DNA from: an uncultured Pelagibacteraceae bacterium
GTDB lineage: Bacteria > Pseudomonadota > Alphaproteobacteria > Pelagibacterales > Pelagibacteraceae
Reading direction: 5' to 3'
Length of the DNA stretch: 64,000 nt
Assembly: GCA_902596375.1 (NCBI GenBank)
Contig: CACJTU010000002.1
Coordinates: forward strand, 87,428 to 151,427
This document shows, piece after piece, positions 56,758 through 64,000 of the stretch. Each line of letters begins with the position of its first letter. Position 1 is the stretch's first letter. Below the pieces are notes generated by a model. The model did not search any database and had not been told where the DNA came from. It worked only from the letters and a program-made list of their open reading frames with translations. The position numbers and the translations under genes were made by a program.

Positions 56758-57251
56758 TGAGTAAAATTGCAATTTATCCTGGAACATTCGATCCAATCAC
56801 TTTTGGACATATAGATGTAATAAAAAAATCATTAAAATTGTTTGATAAAATAGTAGTAGGTGTTTCAGATGAAAGTAACAAAAATTATTTATTTAGTTCT
56901 GAGGAAAGAATTGAAATATTAAATAAAGCCTTATTTAAAGATCTAAAATTAAATAGAAAAAAAATAAAAGTAGTATCATTTGGCTCTTTAACCACTGATT
57001 TATGTAAAAAATATAAATCAAACATTATTCTAAGAGGATTAAGAGCTGTATCTGATTTTGAATATGAATTTCAGTTAGCTGGTATGAATAGAAAATTGAA
57101 CCAAAACATAGAAACAATTTTTTTAATGTCTGATGTAGAAAATCAAATAATCTCATCAAGATTTGTTAAGGATATAGTTAAATTAAAAGGTGATATAAAA
57201 AAATTTACTACAAAAAGTACAATTAAATCTTTAAAAGAGAAATATGAATAA
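56757..57251 (+). CDS. coaD: phosphopantetheine adenylyltransferase
   Basis: A 164-residue nucleotidyltransferase: YPGTFDPITFGHIDVI (HxGH-type) near the N-terminus and ISSRFVKDIVKLKGD near the C-terminus (ISSTxxR-like). Other CoaD features are VGVSDESNKNYLFSSEERIEIL and ILRGLRAVSDFEYEFQLAGMN. Fourth step of coenzyme A synthesis. It overlaps the cyclophilin gene by 8 bases. Confidence 0.96.
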   Translation: MSKIAIYPGTFDPITFGHIDVIKKSLKLFDKIVVGVSDESNKNYLFSSEERIEILNKALFKDLKLNRKKIKVVSFGSLTTDLCKKYKSNIILRGLRAVSDFEYEFQLAGMNRKLNQNIETIFLMSDVENQIISSRFVKDIVKLKGDIKKFTTKSTIKSLKEKYE

Positions 57252-57804
57252 AATTTTTATTAAAATACTTATTTTGTTTTTTTTAATTATCAATCAATCA
57301 ATAGCTGAGGAGAATATAATGATATTAAAATTAAAAGATGGTGACGTTAAAATTGAATTGTTTGAGAATGTTGCTCCAAATCATGTTAAAAGAATTAAGG
57401 AATTAGCAAATAGTGGTAAATACGATAACGTTGTTTTTCACAGAGTTATAGATGGATTTATGGCTCAAACAGGGGATGTTAAATTTGGAAATTCAGAATC
57501 AAAAGATTTTGATCTTAGAAGAGCCGGAATGGGTGGATCAGATTTTCCCGATTTAGAGCAAGAATTCAATAGTTTACCACATGACAGAGGAACTTTATCA
57601 ATGGCAAGAGCTCAAGATCCAAATAGTGCAAATAGTCAATTTTTTATTTGTTTTCAGCCAGCTCCCTTTTTAGATCGACAATATACAGTTTTTGGAAAAG
57701 TGATAGAGGGAATGGAATTTGTTGATAAAATAAAAAGAGGTGATCAAAATAATAACGGTGCTGTAACTGATCCAGATAAGATAATTAGTTTCAAATCCCA
57801 ATAA
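57244..57804 (+). CDS. periplasmic cyclophilin-type peptidyl-prolyl isomerase
   Basis: A 186-residue protein with a signal peptide (about 1-21, IINQSIA before EEN), then a compact bacterial cyclophilin. Active-site residues appear in VVFHRVIDGFMAQTGD (Arg), GTLSMARAQDPNSANSQFFICFQPAPFLDRQYTVFGKVIEGM. It speeds proline cis-trans isomerisation of exported proteins. The usual W of cyclosporin-sensitive forms is not visible. It lies between coaD and tgt with tight spacing. Confidence 0.94.
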   Translation: MNKIFIKILILFFLIINQSIAEENIMILKLKDGDVKIELFENVAPNHVKRIKELANSGKYDNVVFHRVIDGFMAQTGDVKFGNSESKDFDLRRAGMGGSDFPDLEQEFNSLPHDRGTLSMARAQDPNSANSQFFICFQPAPFLDRQYTVFGKVIEGMEFVDKIKRGDQNNNGAVTDPDKIISFKSQ

Positions 57805-57813
57805 ATTTTTTTA

Positions 57814-58926
57814 ATGGCATTAAAAAAATTTGCCTTTAACGTTTTAAAAAAAGATAAATTTGCTAGGTGTGGTTTAATCGAGACACATCGTGGAAATATA
57901 CAAACCCCAGCTTTTATGCCTGTAGGAACTCAGGCAACTGTTAAAGCTTGCACAATAGATGATATTAAAAAAACAGGTTCTGAAATAATACTTTCAAATA
58001 CTTATCATTTAATGATACGCCCTGGTGTTGAAAGGATTGAATCTGCAGGTGGCCTTCACAATTTTATGAATTGTGATTTACCTATTTTAACTGACTCTGG
58101 TGGTTTTCAAGTAATGTCTCTTTCAAAATTGAATAAAATTGATAGAGAGAAGGGAGCTATATTTAACTCTCATATTGATGGTAAAAAATTTTATTTAAGT
58201 CCAGAAGAAAGCATAAGAATACAGCTAGGTTTAAATTCAGATATTGTAATGATTATGGATGAATGCCCCAAGAAAACTAATGATTATAATATTATCAAAA
58301 AATCAATGGATTTATCACTTTACTGGGCTGAAAGATCTAAAGTAGCTTTTGGGATTAATCCTCACAAGGCTTTATTTGGAATTATTCAAGGAGGTCTATT
58401 TAAAGATTTAAGACTTAAATCACTTGAAGAATTAATTAAAATTGGTTTTGATGGTTATGCTATTGGAGGATTGGCAGTAGGTGAGACACAAAATGAAATG
58501 TTTGATGTTCTAGATGATATCAAAGAATATTTACCTATAGAAAAACCTCACTATTTAATGGGTGTTGGAACACCATCAGATATTTTAGGTGCAGTCAAAA
58601 GAGGCATAGATATGTTTGATTGTGTATTACCTACGAGATCTGGAAGGACAGGTTTAGCTTTTACATGGAATGGAAGGGTAAATATTAAAAATAATAAGTA
58701 TCAAAAAGATAACACTCCACTTGATCCTAAGTGTGAAAATCTTAACTTAAACAAATATTCAAAAAATTATCTAAATCATTTGTTTAATACTAATGAAATA
58801 TTAGCTTCAATGCTTTTGACGCTTCATAATATTAATTTTTATCAAGAATTAATGACGCAAATTAGAAAAAATATTAATTCTGGTACATTTGATGATTTTC
58901 ATAATAAATACATAGATAAGTTGTAG
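57814..58926 (+). CDS. tgt: queuine tRNA-ribosyltransferase
   Basis: A 370-residue TIM-barrel transglycosylase that places preQ1 in GTN tRNAs. Signatures are ILSNTYHLMIRPGVERIESAGGLHNFMNCDLPILTDSGGFQVMSL, GIIQGGLFKDLR, GYAIGGLAVGE and FDCVLPTRSGRTGLAF (nucleophile Asp). The usual zinc site C-x-C-x2-C after the last motif is altered: the sequence reads DPKCENLNLNKYSKNYLNHLF, with only one Cys, while the later His in TLHNINFY remains. tRNA-Asn(GTT), a Tgt substrate, is in this window. Confidence 0.95.
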   Translation: MALKKFAFNVLKKDKFARCGLIETHRGNIQTPAFMPVGTQATVKACTIDDIKKTGSEIILSNTYHLMIRPGVERIESAGGLHNFMNCDLPILTDSGGFQVMSLSKLNKIDREKGAIFNSHIDGKKFYLSPEESIRIQLGLNSDIVMIMDECPKKTNDYNIIKKSMDLSLYWAERSKVAFGINPHKALFGIIQGGLFKDLRLKSLEELIKIGFDGYAIGGLAVGETQNEMFDVLDDIKEYLPIEKPHYLMGVGTPSDILGAVKRGIDMFDCVLPTRSGRTGLAFTWNGRVNIKNNKYQKDNTPLDPKCENLNLNKYSKNYLNHLFNTNEILASMLLTLHNINFYQELMTQIRKNINSGTFDDFHNKYIDKL

Positions 58927-59016
58927 TTAGAGCAACTGTGCCATTTTGTATGTATAATCATGTCAGATTCCTTAATTTAACAACCTTAATTGATCAAAAC
59001 TTTTATATACAACGAA

Positions 59017-59044
59017 TTGAAAAATAAAAATTTATCTGTATACA
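59017..59044 (+). promoter_or_regulatory. candidate sigma-70 promoter for tRNA-Lys
   Basis: TTGAAA (59017-59022) and TATACA (59039-59044) with a 16-base spacer, in the 154-base gap between tgt and the tRNA. It predicts a start near 59051, beside a short AT hairpin (ATTCATTT / AAATGAAT, 59051-59071). I see no gene in the gap. Confidence 0.4.
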
Positions 59045-59080
59045 CACAATATTCATTTAAAAAAAATGAATCAATTTTGT

Positions 59081-59156
<76 letters not shown>

Positions 59157-59165
59157 TCAATTGAA

Positions 59166-59993
59166 TTAACTAATTTCAATTGGTGGATAATCTAAAATTA
59201 CTCCACCCATCTTTTCATTAAGATCTTTAATTCTATTATCTGATGATGGATGTGTGCTCATAAATTCAGGAGGCTCTTTACCTTTATTAAGTTCTTTCAT
59301 TCTTTCCCAAATTTTTACCGTTTCTCTGATATCATAACCTGACAATGATGAAAAAATCATACCTAAATAATCAGCTTCACTCTCCTGTTTTCTATTAAAA
59401 GGATTTAATAATCCTAGTTGTGTAATCAATCCAACTGTATTTATTCCAGTTGTTCTATTTACTTGAGATAGTTTTCCACCACTAAAAATATCTATTAATT
59501 GCGTTCCAGTATTCACCAATGTAGCTCTACTTGCTCTTTCAACTGAATGTTTTGCTACAGCATGAGCAATTTCGTGACCCATCACAGCAGCTAATCCATC
59601 AGTATTTTTTGTTGCTTCAAGAATACCAGTGTATACAGCTATTTTGCCACCTGGCATGCACCATGCATTTCTAACTTTTTTACGATCAATTAGAATATAT
59701 TCCCAATCAAAGTTAATTGTTGGATCTTCAATTCCTGCTCTATAAAAATATTCAGAAATTGAGTTTTCCATTTTTTTTCCAATTTCTTTGATTTCATTTA
59801 GAGTTTTTGTGTCATCACTCATTTTTTCTTTTTCTTTTATTTTTTCATAAACTGCAGCAGCTTGAGCATTTAATTTTGCCTCAGAAACAATTTTTAATTG
59901 TTTTCTCTCAGTTATAGGAGCAGTGGTACATGAAGATAGTAATAAACTTCCACATCCACAACCTACATAAGATAAGAATTTTCTTCTATTCAT
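59166..59993 (-). CDS. M48-family zinc metalloprotease, Tat-type lipoprotein
   Basis: A 275-residue peptidase. The N-terminus MNRRKFLSYVGCGCG has a twin-arginine signal (RRKFL), and LSSC with C22 is a lipobox, so it is probably a Tat-exported lipoprotein. The zinc site is HEIAH (H140, E141, H144) with the third ligand in ESEADYLGM. C-terminal STHPSSDNRIKDL is typical of the Oma1/LoiP/BepA group, which checks outer-membrane or membrane-protein assembly. The GCGCG stretch in the signal is odd. It stands alone, convergent with tRNA-Lys. Confidence 0.92.
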   Translation of the reverse strand: MNRRKFLSYVGCGCGSLLLSSCTTAPITERKQLKIVSEAKLNAQAAAVYEKIKEKEKMSDDTKTLNEIKEIGKKMENSISEYFYRAGIEDPTINFDWEYILIDRKKVRNAWCMPGGKIAVYTGILEATKNTDGLAAVMGHEIAHAVAKHSVERASRATLVNTGTQLIDIFSGGKLSQVNRTTGINTVGLITQLGLLNPFNRKQESEADYLGMIFSSLSGYDIRETVKIWERMKELNKGKEPPEFMSTHPSSDNRIKDLNEKMGGVILDYPPIEIS

Positions 59994-60023
59994 AACTATA
60001 AAATTTGATAATAGTAGTTTAAC

Positions 60024-60101
60024 ATGAATCTTAATAATAAAATATTAATAGTATTATTTATTATTTCAATATTGTTTGTAATTTACGCAAGTTACAGTTA
60101 A
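60024..60101 (+). CDS. possible 25-residue membrane micropeptide
   Basis: A short frame, MNLNNKILIVLFIISILFVIYASYS, forms one clean hydrophobic helix and ends 4 bases before the DUF502 protein's ATG. No Shine-Dalgarno is visible, and short hydrophobic frames arise easily in AT-rich DNA. It could be a leader or micropeptide. Confidence 0.25.
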   Translation: MNLNNKILIVLFIISILFVIYASYS

Positions 60102-60105
60102 TTTT

Positions 60106-60723
60106 ATGGCAAAAAAAAGTACTAAAAAATCTTTATCTTTAACTCTCAGAAACTATTTTATTACTGGTGTTGTTGTTTTAATACCGATTGGTTTTACTTT
60201 ATATTTAACTAAAATTTTAATAGGCATATCTTCAAACCTAATTCCAAAAAATATTAATCCAAATAGTTATTTACCTTTCAATATCCCTGGCGTTGAAATT
60301 GTAATTTCAATTTTACTTATTACTATTGTTGGCGGCCTGTCCTTATCATTCTTTGGAAGAAGAATTCTAAAATTAATTGATGATTTATTTAAAAGAATTC
60401 CTTTTTTAAGAACTGTTTATTCAGCAATTGTTCAAATGACTGAAACTTTTTCAAAAAAGGATGATGGTAAAAAAAGCGTTGTTTTAATTGAATATCCTAG
60501 AAAAGGGGTTTGGGCAGTTGGATTTGCAACAAAAGAAAATAAAGGAGAGATGGCAGAAAAAACAGGAAAAAATTTAATTAATGTTTTTGTTCCAACAACA
60601 CCAAATCCAACTAGTGGTTTTTTACTAATGTTCCCAGTTGAGGATGTTATATATTTAAATATGTCTTTTGAAGAAGCTTCTAAATTCATAGTATCAGCAG
60701 GAACTTCAACTAAAAAATCTTAG
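60106..60723 (+). CDS. DUF502 family membrane protein
   Basis: A 205-residue protein with two membrane segments (about 15-35 and 60-84) and a cytoplasmic C-terminal domain. Family features are LRNYFITGVVVLIPIGFTLYLTK, PGVEIVISILLITIVGGLSLSFFGRRIL, RIPFLRTVYSAIVQMTETF and VFVPTTPNPTSGFLLMFPVEDVIYLNMSFEEASKFIVSAG. The function is not established. The usual bacterial neighbour is recG, found here convergent with a 4-base overlap. Confidence 0.9.
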   Translation: MAKKSTKKSLSLTLRNYFITGVVVLIPIGFTLYLTKILIGISSNLIPKNINPNSYLPFNIPGVEIVISILLITIVGGLSLSFFGRRILKLIDDLFKRIPFLRTVYSAIVQMTETFSKKDDGKKSVVLIEYPRKGVWAVGFATKENKGEMAEKTGKNLINVFVPTTPNPTSGFLLMFPVEDVIYLNMSFEEASKFIVSAGTSTKKS

Positions 60724-62777
60724 GCAATATCATTAATTATATCAGCTCTATCGTATAATTTTATCAAAGGTTTGAATTTACTTATATCTTCATTTGATTT
60801 TTCTATTCTTCTCATTTCTTTTTCAGCTAATAAGAAAAGATCACTATTCTGAATTGGGTCTGCTAACTTAAAATTTTTTACACCACTTTGTTTAAATCCC
60901 AAAATATCCCCAAACCCTCGTAGTTTCATATCCTCTTCAGATATTAAGAAACCATCATTAGTGTCTTTTAAAATTTTTATTCTTTTTTTTGCGTTTTCGC
61001 TTAGATTTGATTTAAACATTAATATACATGTAGAGTCTTTATCTCCACGACCAACTCTACCTCTTAATTGATGAAGTTGAGATAAACCAAATTTGTTAGC
61101 ATTTTCAATTATAATTGTGTTTGCATTTGGGAAATCTATCCCAACTTCAATAATCGTTGTAGAAACTAAAATTTTAAATTTATTATTTAAAAAATTGTTT
61201 AGTATTTCATTTTTTTCATCTACACCAGTTTTTCCATGAAGCAAACAAACTTGATTTGGAAACTTTCTTTCTAAATATTCATACTTTTTTACAGCAGATG
61301 AGTGATCCAGCTTTTTAGACTCTTCAATTAATGGACAAACCCAAAAAATTTGATTTCCTAAGTTAATTTCTTTTCTTATAAATTTTAAAACATCTTCAAT
61401 TTTAACCTCTAATTTACTATATGTTTTAATTGGTTTTCTATTTTTAGGTTTTTCTCTAATTATTGAAACATCCATATCACCATAAATTGTCATTGTTAGA
61501 GTTCTAGGTATAGGTGTTGCTGTCATTAATAATACGTCACAATTTGATCCGCCTTTGTCCGACAATTTTTTTCTTTGATTCACTCCAAATTTATGTTGTT
61601 CATCTATAATTATTAATCCTAATTTTTTGAAAACTACTTTTTTTTGAAAAATAGCGTGTGTACCAAAAATAATATCAATTTTATTATTTTCTAATCTTTG
61701 AAGTATTTCTTTTTTTACCTTGTATTCTGATTTTCCAGAAATAAGAGCTATATTTATATTTTTAGGAAATAGTTTTTTTGCTAGATTAAAATGTTGTCTT
61801 GCTAGAATTTCTGTAGGAGCCATAAAAGCAACCTGGAAACTAGAGTTTATAGTATTAATTGCTGCTAAAAGAGACACTATTGTTTTGCCACTACCAACGT
61901 CTCCTTGTAAAAGTCTAAACATTTTATTTGGTGAACTTAAGTCTTTATTTATTTCGTTAAGTGATTTTTGTTGATCATCGGTAAGAGAAAAATCTAATTT
62001 ATCGATTAAAGAATTTTGTTTTTTTACATTAATTATTTTATTTTTTTTCTTAATTCTTTTTATTTTTTTTCTTATTTCTGAATTAACTAGAAATGTTGAA
62101 AATATTTCATCAAAAGCAAGTCTTTGATAAAAATTTGATTTATAATTTCCAATATTTTCAGGTTTGTGGAGTTCTTTAATTGAGTTATTCCAACTTATAT
62201 TATTAAATTTAGATAAAATACTTTTAGAGTGCCATTCACTAAAAACTGGTAAATTATTGATTATTTGATTTAAGATGTTATTATATATTTTTTCAGATAT
62301 ACCTTCAGTTAATGAGTATTTATTATGAGTTTGCTTAATTAAAGCAGAATCCTCAGAAACATATTTTGGATTTGCAATTTGGTATTTATTTCTAAAATAA
62401 CCTATTTTACCACTTACAGTTATTTCTTTTCCTAATGGGAGTATTTTTTTAACATACCCTTCATAACTATTAAAAAAAATACAATCTATTTCACCAGTTT
62501 CATCACCACATAAAACTCTGTTTGGTAATTTCCTTATTCTTGGGAAGTTATATTTTTGTGGAATTATAGTTACTGTTTGTATTTCACCAATTTTTAAATC
62601 TTTTATTTTTGATGACAAACTTCTATCTGTATAAGATTTTGGAAGTTTCCATAGTAAATCAAATAAATTATTAATATTTTTCTTCTTTAATAAATTTTTT
62701 GTTTTAGTTCCTACACCTTTTAAAGAACTTAAATCTGACAATAAATATTCATAATTTGTTTTATTATTCATTAACAA
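60720..62777 (-). CDS. recG: ATP-dependent DNA helicase RecG
   Basis: A 685-residue SF2 helicase: N-terminal wedge/OB domain (about 15-165), Walker A GDVGSGKT, DEQH box (IIDEQHKFGVNQR), TATPIPRTLTMT, and the QLRGRVGRGDKDS motif VI with the C-terminal TRG-type region. It rewinds stalled forks and Holliday structures. It starts 19 bases from the divergent sdhE gene. Confidence 0.96.
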   Translation of the reverse strand: MLMNNKTNYEYLLSDLSSLKGVGTKTKNLLKKKNINNLFDLLWKLPKSYTDRSLSSKIKDLKIGEIQTVTIIPQKYNFPRIRKLPNRVLCGDETGEIDCIFFNSYEGYVKKILPLGKEITVSGKIGYFRNKYQIANPKYVSEDSALIKQTHNKYSLTEGISEKIYNNILNQIINNLPVFSEWHSKSILSKFNNISWNNSIKELHKPENIGNYKSNFYQRLAFDEIFSTFLVNSEIRKKIKRIKKKNKIINVKKQNSLIDKLDFSLTDDQQKSLNEINKDLSSPNKMFRLLQGDVGSGKTIVSLLAAINTINSSFQVAFMAPTEILARQHFNLAKKLFPKNINIALISGKSEYKVKKEILQRLENNKIDIIFGTHAIFQKKVVFKKLGLIIIDEQHKFGVNQRKKLSDKGGSNCDVLLMTATPIPRTLTMTIYGDMDVSIIREKPKNRKPIKTYSKLEVKIEDVLKFIRKEINLGNQIFWVCPLIEESKKLDHSSAVKKYEYLERKFPNQVCLLHGKTGVDEKNEILNNFLNNKFKILVSTTIIEVGIDFPNANTIIIENANKFGLSQLHQLRGRVGRGDKDSTCILMFKSNLSENAKKRIKILKDTNDGFLISEEDMKLRGFGDILGFKQSGVKNFKLADPIQNSDLFLLAEKEMRRIEKSNEDISKFKPLIKLYDRADIINDIA

Positions 62778-62796
62778 CTAATATATTCTAATTATT

Positions 62797-63060
62797 ATGA
62801 TCTATATAGATGAATTAAAAAAAAAAATTATTTACAGATCTAATTATAGAGGAACAAAAGAAATGGATAAACTTTTGGGTGCATTTACAAAAAAATATAT
62901 AAATAATTTAAATGAAAATGATCTTGTTGATTTAGAAAAACTACTGAACATTGATGACACTAATTTGTATAATTTTTATAATGGTTTTAAAACTGATTTT
63001 GAATTTGAAAGTAATAACATTAATTTATTATTTAAAAATTTCGACTATTCACAAAAATAA
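62797..63060 (+). CDS. sdhE: succinate dehydrogenase assembly factor SdhE (FAD assembly)
   Basis: An 87-residue Sdh5/SdhE protein with the RGxxE motif (SNYRGTKEMDKLLGAF, residues 15-30) and the LEKLLNIDDTNLYNFYNG helix pattern. It aids covalent FAD attachment to succinate dehydrogenase. Divergent from recG, as in other alphaproteobacteria. The stop codon abuts the 3' CCA end of the convergent tRNA-Ser without a gap. Confidence 0.92.
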   Translation: MIYIDELKKKIIYRSNYRGTKEMDKLLGAFTKKYINNLNENDLVDLEKLLNIDDTNLYNFYNGFKTDFEFESNNINLLFKNFDYSQK

Positions 63061-63150
63061 TGGCGGAGAGACTGGGATTCGAACCCAGGAAAGAGTTGCC
63101 CCTTTGCCGGTTTTCAAGACCGGTGCTTTCAACCGCTCAGCCATCTCTCC
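63061..63150 (-). tRNA. tRNA-Ser (anticodon TGA)
   Basis: 90-nt class II tRNA on the minus strand: acceptor GGAGAGA/TCTCTCC, anticodon loop CTTGAAA giving TGA, a long variable arm (GCAAAGGGGCAACTCTTTC), T-arm CTGGGTTCGAATCCCAG, discriminator G and encoded CCA (TGG at 63061-63063). It reads UCN serine codons. Confidence 0.96.
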
Positions 63151-63235
63151 GTGAGCAAGGTTTTATAATTAAAATTATTTAATTCAACCATAAAATAGTC
63201 TAATAAACTTATTAATTATAACAGCGAGATTTCCT

Positions 63236-64000
63236 ATGAATAAAGAATTTAATAAAGGCTTATTACTTGCTGGATTTGGATCTTTTTGGTGGGGATTTTT
63301 TGGTGTAATTTATTTTAAATATATTGCTTATATTGGACATATTGAATTAGTAGTTCATAGATGTTTATGGACAGCGTTTACTTTAACTCTAACTACTTTT
63401 TTTTTCTCTAAATGGAATATCTTTTTTAAAATTATAAAAAATAAATTAAATTTATTTTATTTATTTATCTCAGGTTTTTTAATTTTTATAAATTGGGGGG
63501 TATGGATCTATGCTATAGCCACCAATAGAATAATAGACGCAAGTTTTGGTTATTTTATAATGCCCATTTTAAGTGTAATGCTTGGTTACCTTTTTTTTAA
63601 AGAGAAACTTAATAAAAAGAGAATTTTTTCAATCCTGTTAGTTATTCTATCTATCCTTTTTTTAATAATTGTTAGCATTAAATCATTACCTTGGGTTGGT
63701 TTAATTGTTGCTTTAAGTTGGGGGTTTTACAATCTTGTTAGAAAAAAAATAAACGTTGATACTGACGTAGGCCTTCTTATCGAGAGTTTATTTATATTAC
63801 CATTTGCACTGATAGCCTTTTATTTGATAGCAAGCAAAGGATATAATGATTTTCAAATATCTGATCCATCCATGATGCTATTTATTTATCTTGCTGGACC
63901 TATGACAGTTATACCTTTATTTTTATATGTTAGGGGAGTTGAACTCTGTGGTTTGGGACCGGCTGGAATGATATTTTATATAACTCCTACATTTCAGTTT
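63236..64000 (+). CDS. rarD: RarD-type EamA/DMT transporter, 5' part
   Basis: Partial: 255 codons from the ATG at 63236 to the window edge with no stop. About eight hydrophobic helices are visible. Motifs fit RarD: KGLLLAGFGSFWWGFFGVIYFK, HIELVVHRCLWTAFTL, LIFINWGVWIYAIATNRIIDASFGYFIMPILSVMLGYLFFKEKL and GPMTVIPLFLYVRGVELCGLGPAGMIFYITPTFQF. Substrate is unknown; the family includes chloramphenicol-sensitivity and metabolite exporters. The 85 bases upstream hold the promoter region shared with tRNA-Ser. Confidence 0.9.
   Translation, partial: MNKEFNKGLLLAGFGSFWWGFFGVIYFKYIAYIGHIELVVHRCLWTAFTLTLTTFFFSKWNIFFKIIKNKLNLFYLFISGFLIFINWGVWIYAIATNRIIDASFGYFIMPILSVMLGYLFFKEKLNKKRIFSILLVILSILFLIIVSIKSLPWVGLIVALSWGFYNLVRKKINVDTDVGLLIESLFILPFALIAFYLIASKGYNDFQISDPSMMLFIYLAGPMTVIPLFLYVRGVELCGLGPAGMIFYITPTFQF

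Noticed and set aside
59051..59080. Hairpin ATTCATTT/AAATGAAT before tRNA-Lys as a terminator of tgt
   Set aside because: The stem is all A-T apart from two pairs, lacks a T run directly after it and lies over 120 bases from tgt.
62951..63154. 67-codon plus-strand frame at the sdhE-tRNA-Ser junction
   Set aside because: It is out of frame with sdhE and its end (GETGIRTQERVAPLPVFKTGAFNRSA) is the false translation of the tRNA-Ser antisense strand.

Overview
The window is a gene-dense, very AT-rich stretch (roughly 30% G+C by eye) of a streamlined marine alphaproteobacterial chromosome. It is most likely SAR11, 'Candidatus Pelagibacter' or a close relative. The support is the base composition, many 1-8 bp gene overlaps and almost no non-coding space. 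Gene order is alphaproteobacterial (eno-ftsB ... lipA-coq10-cinA-ispDF ... ntrY-ntrX-trkA; aapJQMP), and IspD and IspF are fused. I see no phage, insertion sequence, CRISPR array or rRNA. Both ends cut through genes (enolase at the left, a RarD-type transporter at the right).

Layout. 1-4424: enolase tail, FtsB-like protein, lipoyl synthase, Coq10/RatA-like protein, then leftward cinA-C, pgpA and ispDF. 4449-10391: the NtrY/NtrX two-component pair followed by TrkA/TrkH potassium uptake. 10420-15105: tRNA-Arg and the general L-amino-acid ABC transporter aapJ-QMP, with a terminator between binding protein and permeases. 15281-16057: a small XRE regulator, tRNA-Asn and tRNA-Cys. 16058-21608: valS, ilvD and a mannose-1-phosphate guanylyltransferase/isomerase. 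21608-28802: a complete phosphate regulon, phoR-pstS-pstCAB-phoU-phoB, with two Pho-box-like repeats. 28811-36175: a PhyH dioxygenase and a zinc island. In that island znuA-COG0523 GTPase-WD40 protein-80-aa protein run left, and znuC-znuB-zur-(Ldh_2 dehydrogenase) run right, from a 71-bp divergent promoter carrying two tandem Zur-type palindromes. 36167-48103: housekeeping genes (xth, erpA, dgt, argS, nagZ, scpAB, tatABC, serS, yajC-secDF). 48169-54172: acetoacetyl-CoA synthetase behind a perfect inverted repeat, a stand-alone urate-hydroxylase-type membrane domain, and divergent uvrA and ssb. 54178-64000: gyrA, coaD, a periplasmic cyclophilin, tgt, tRNA-Lys, a Tat-lipoprotein M48 protease, a DUF502 protein, recG, sdhE, tRNA-Ser and the rarD start.

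How it fits together. The cell is built for uptake of scarce solutes (amino acids, phosphate, zinc, potassium), each with little regulation: one NtrYX pair with degenerate parts, PhoRB, Zur and one small XRE protein. The best candidate for an under-described system is the zinc island. Its Zur-box operon carries a periplasmic zinc trap with a repeat-expanded His/Asp loop, a GTPase with a CXCC motif and a His-rich stretch, a cytoplasmic beta-propeller and a small Cys/His-containing protein. Together these suggest a zinc-scarcity handling module rather than simple import.
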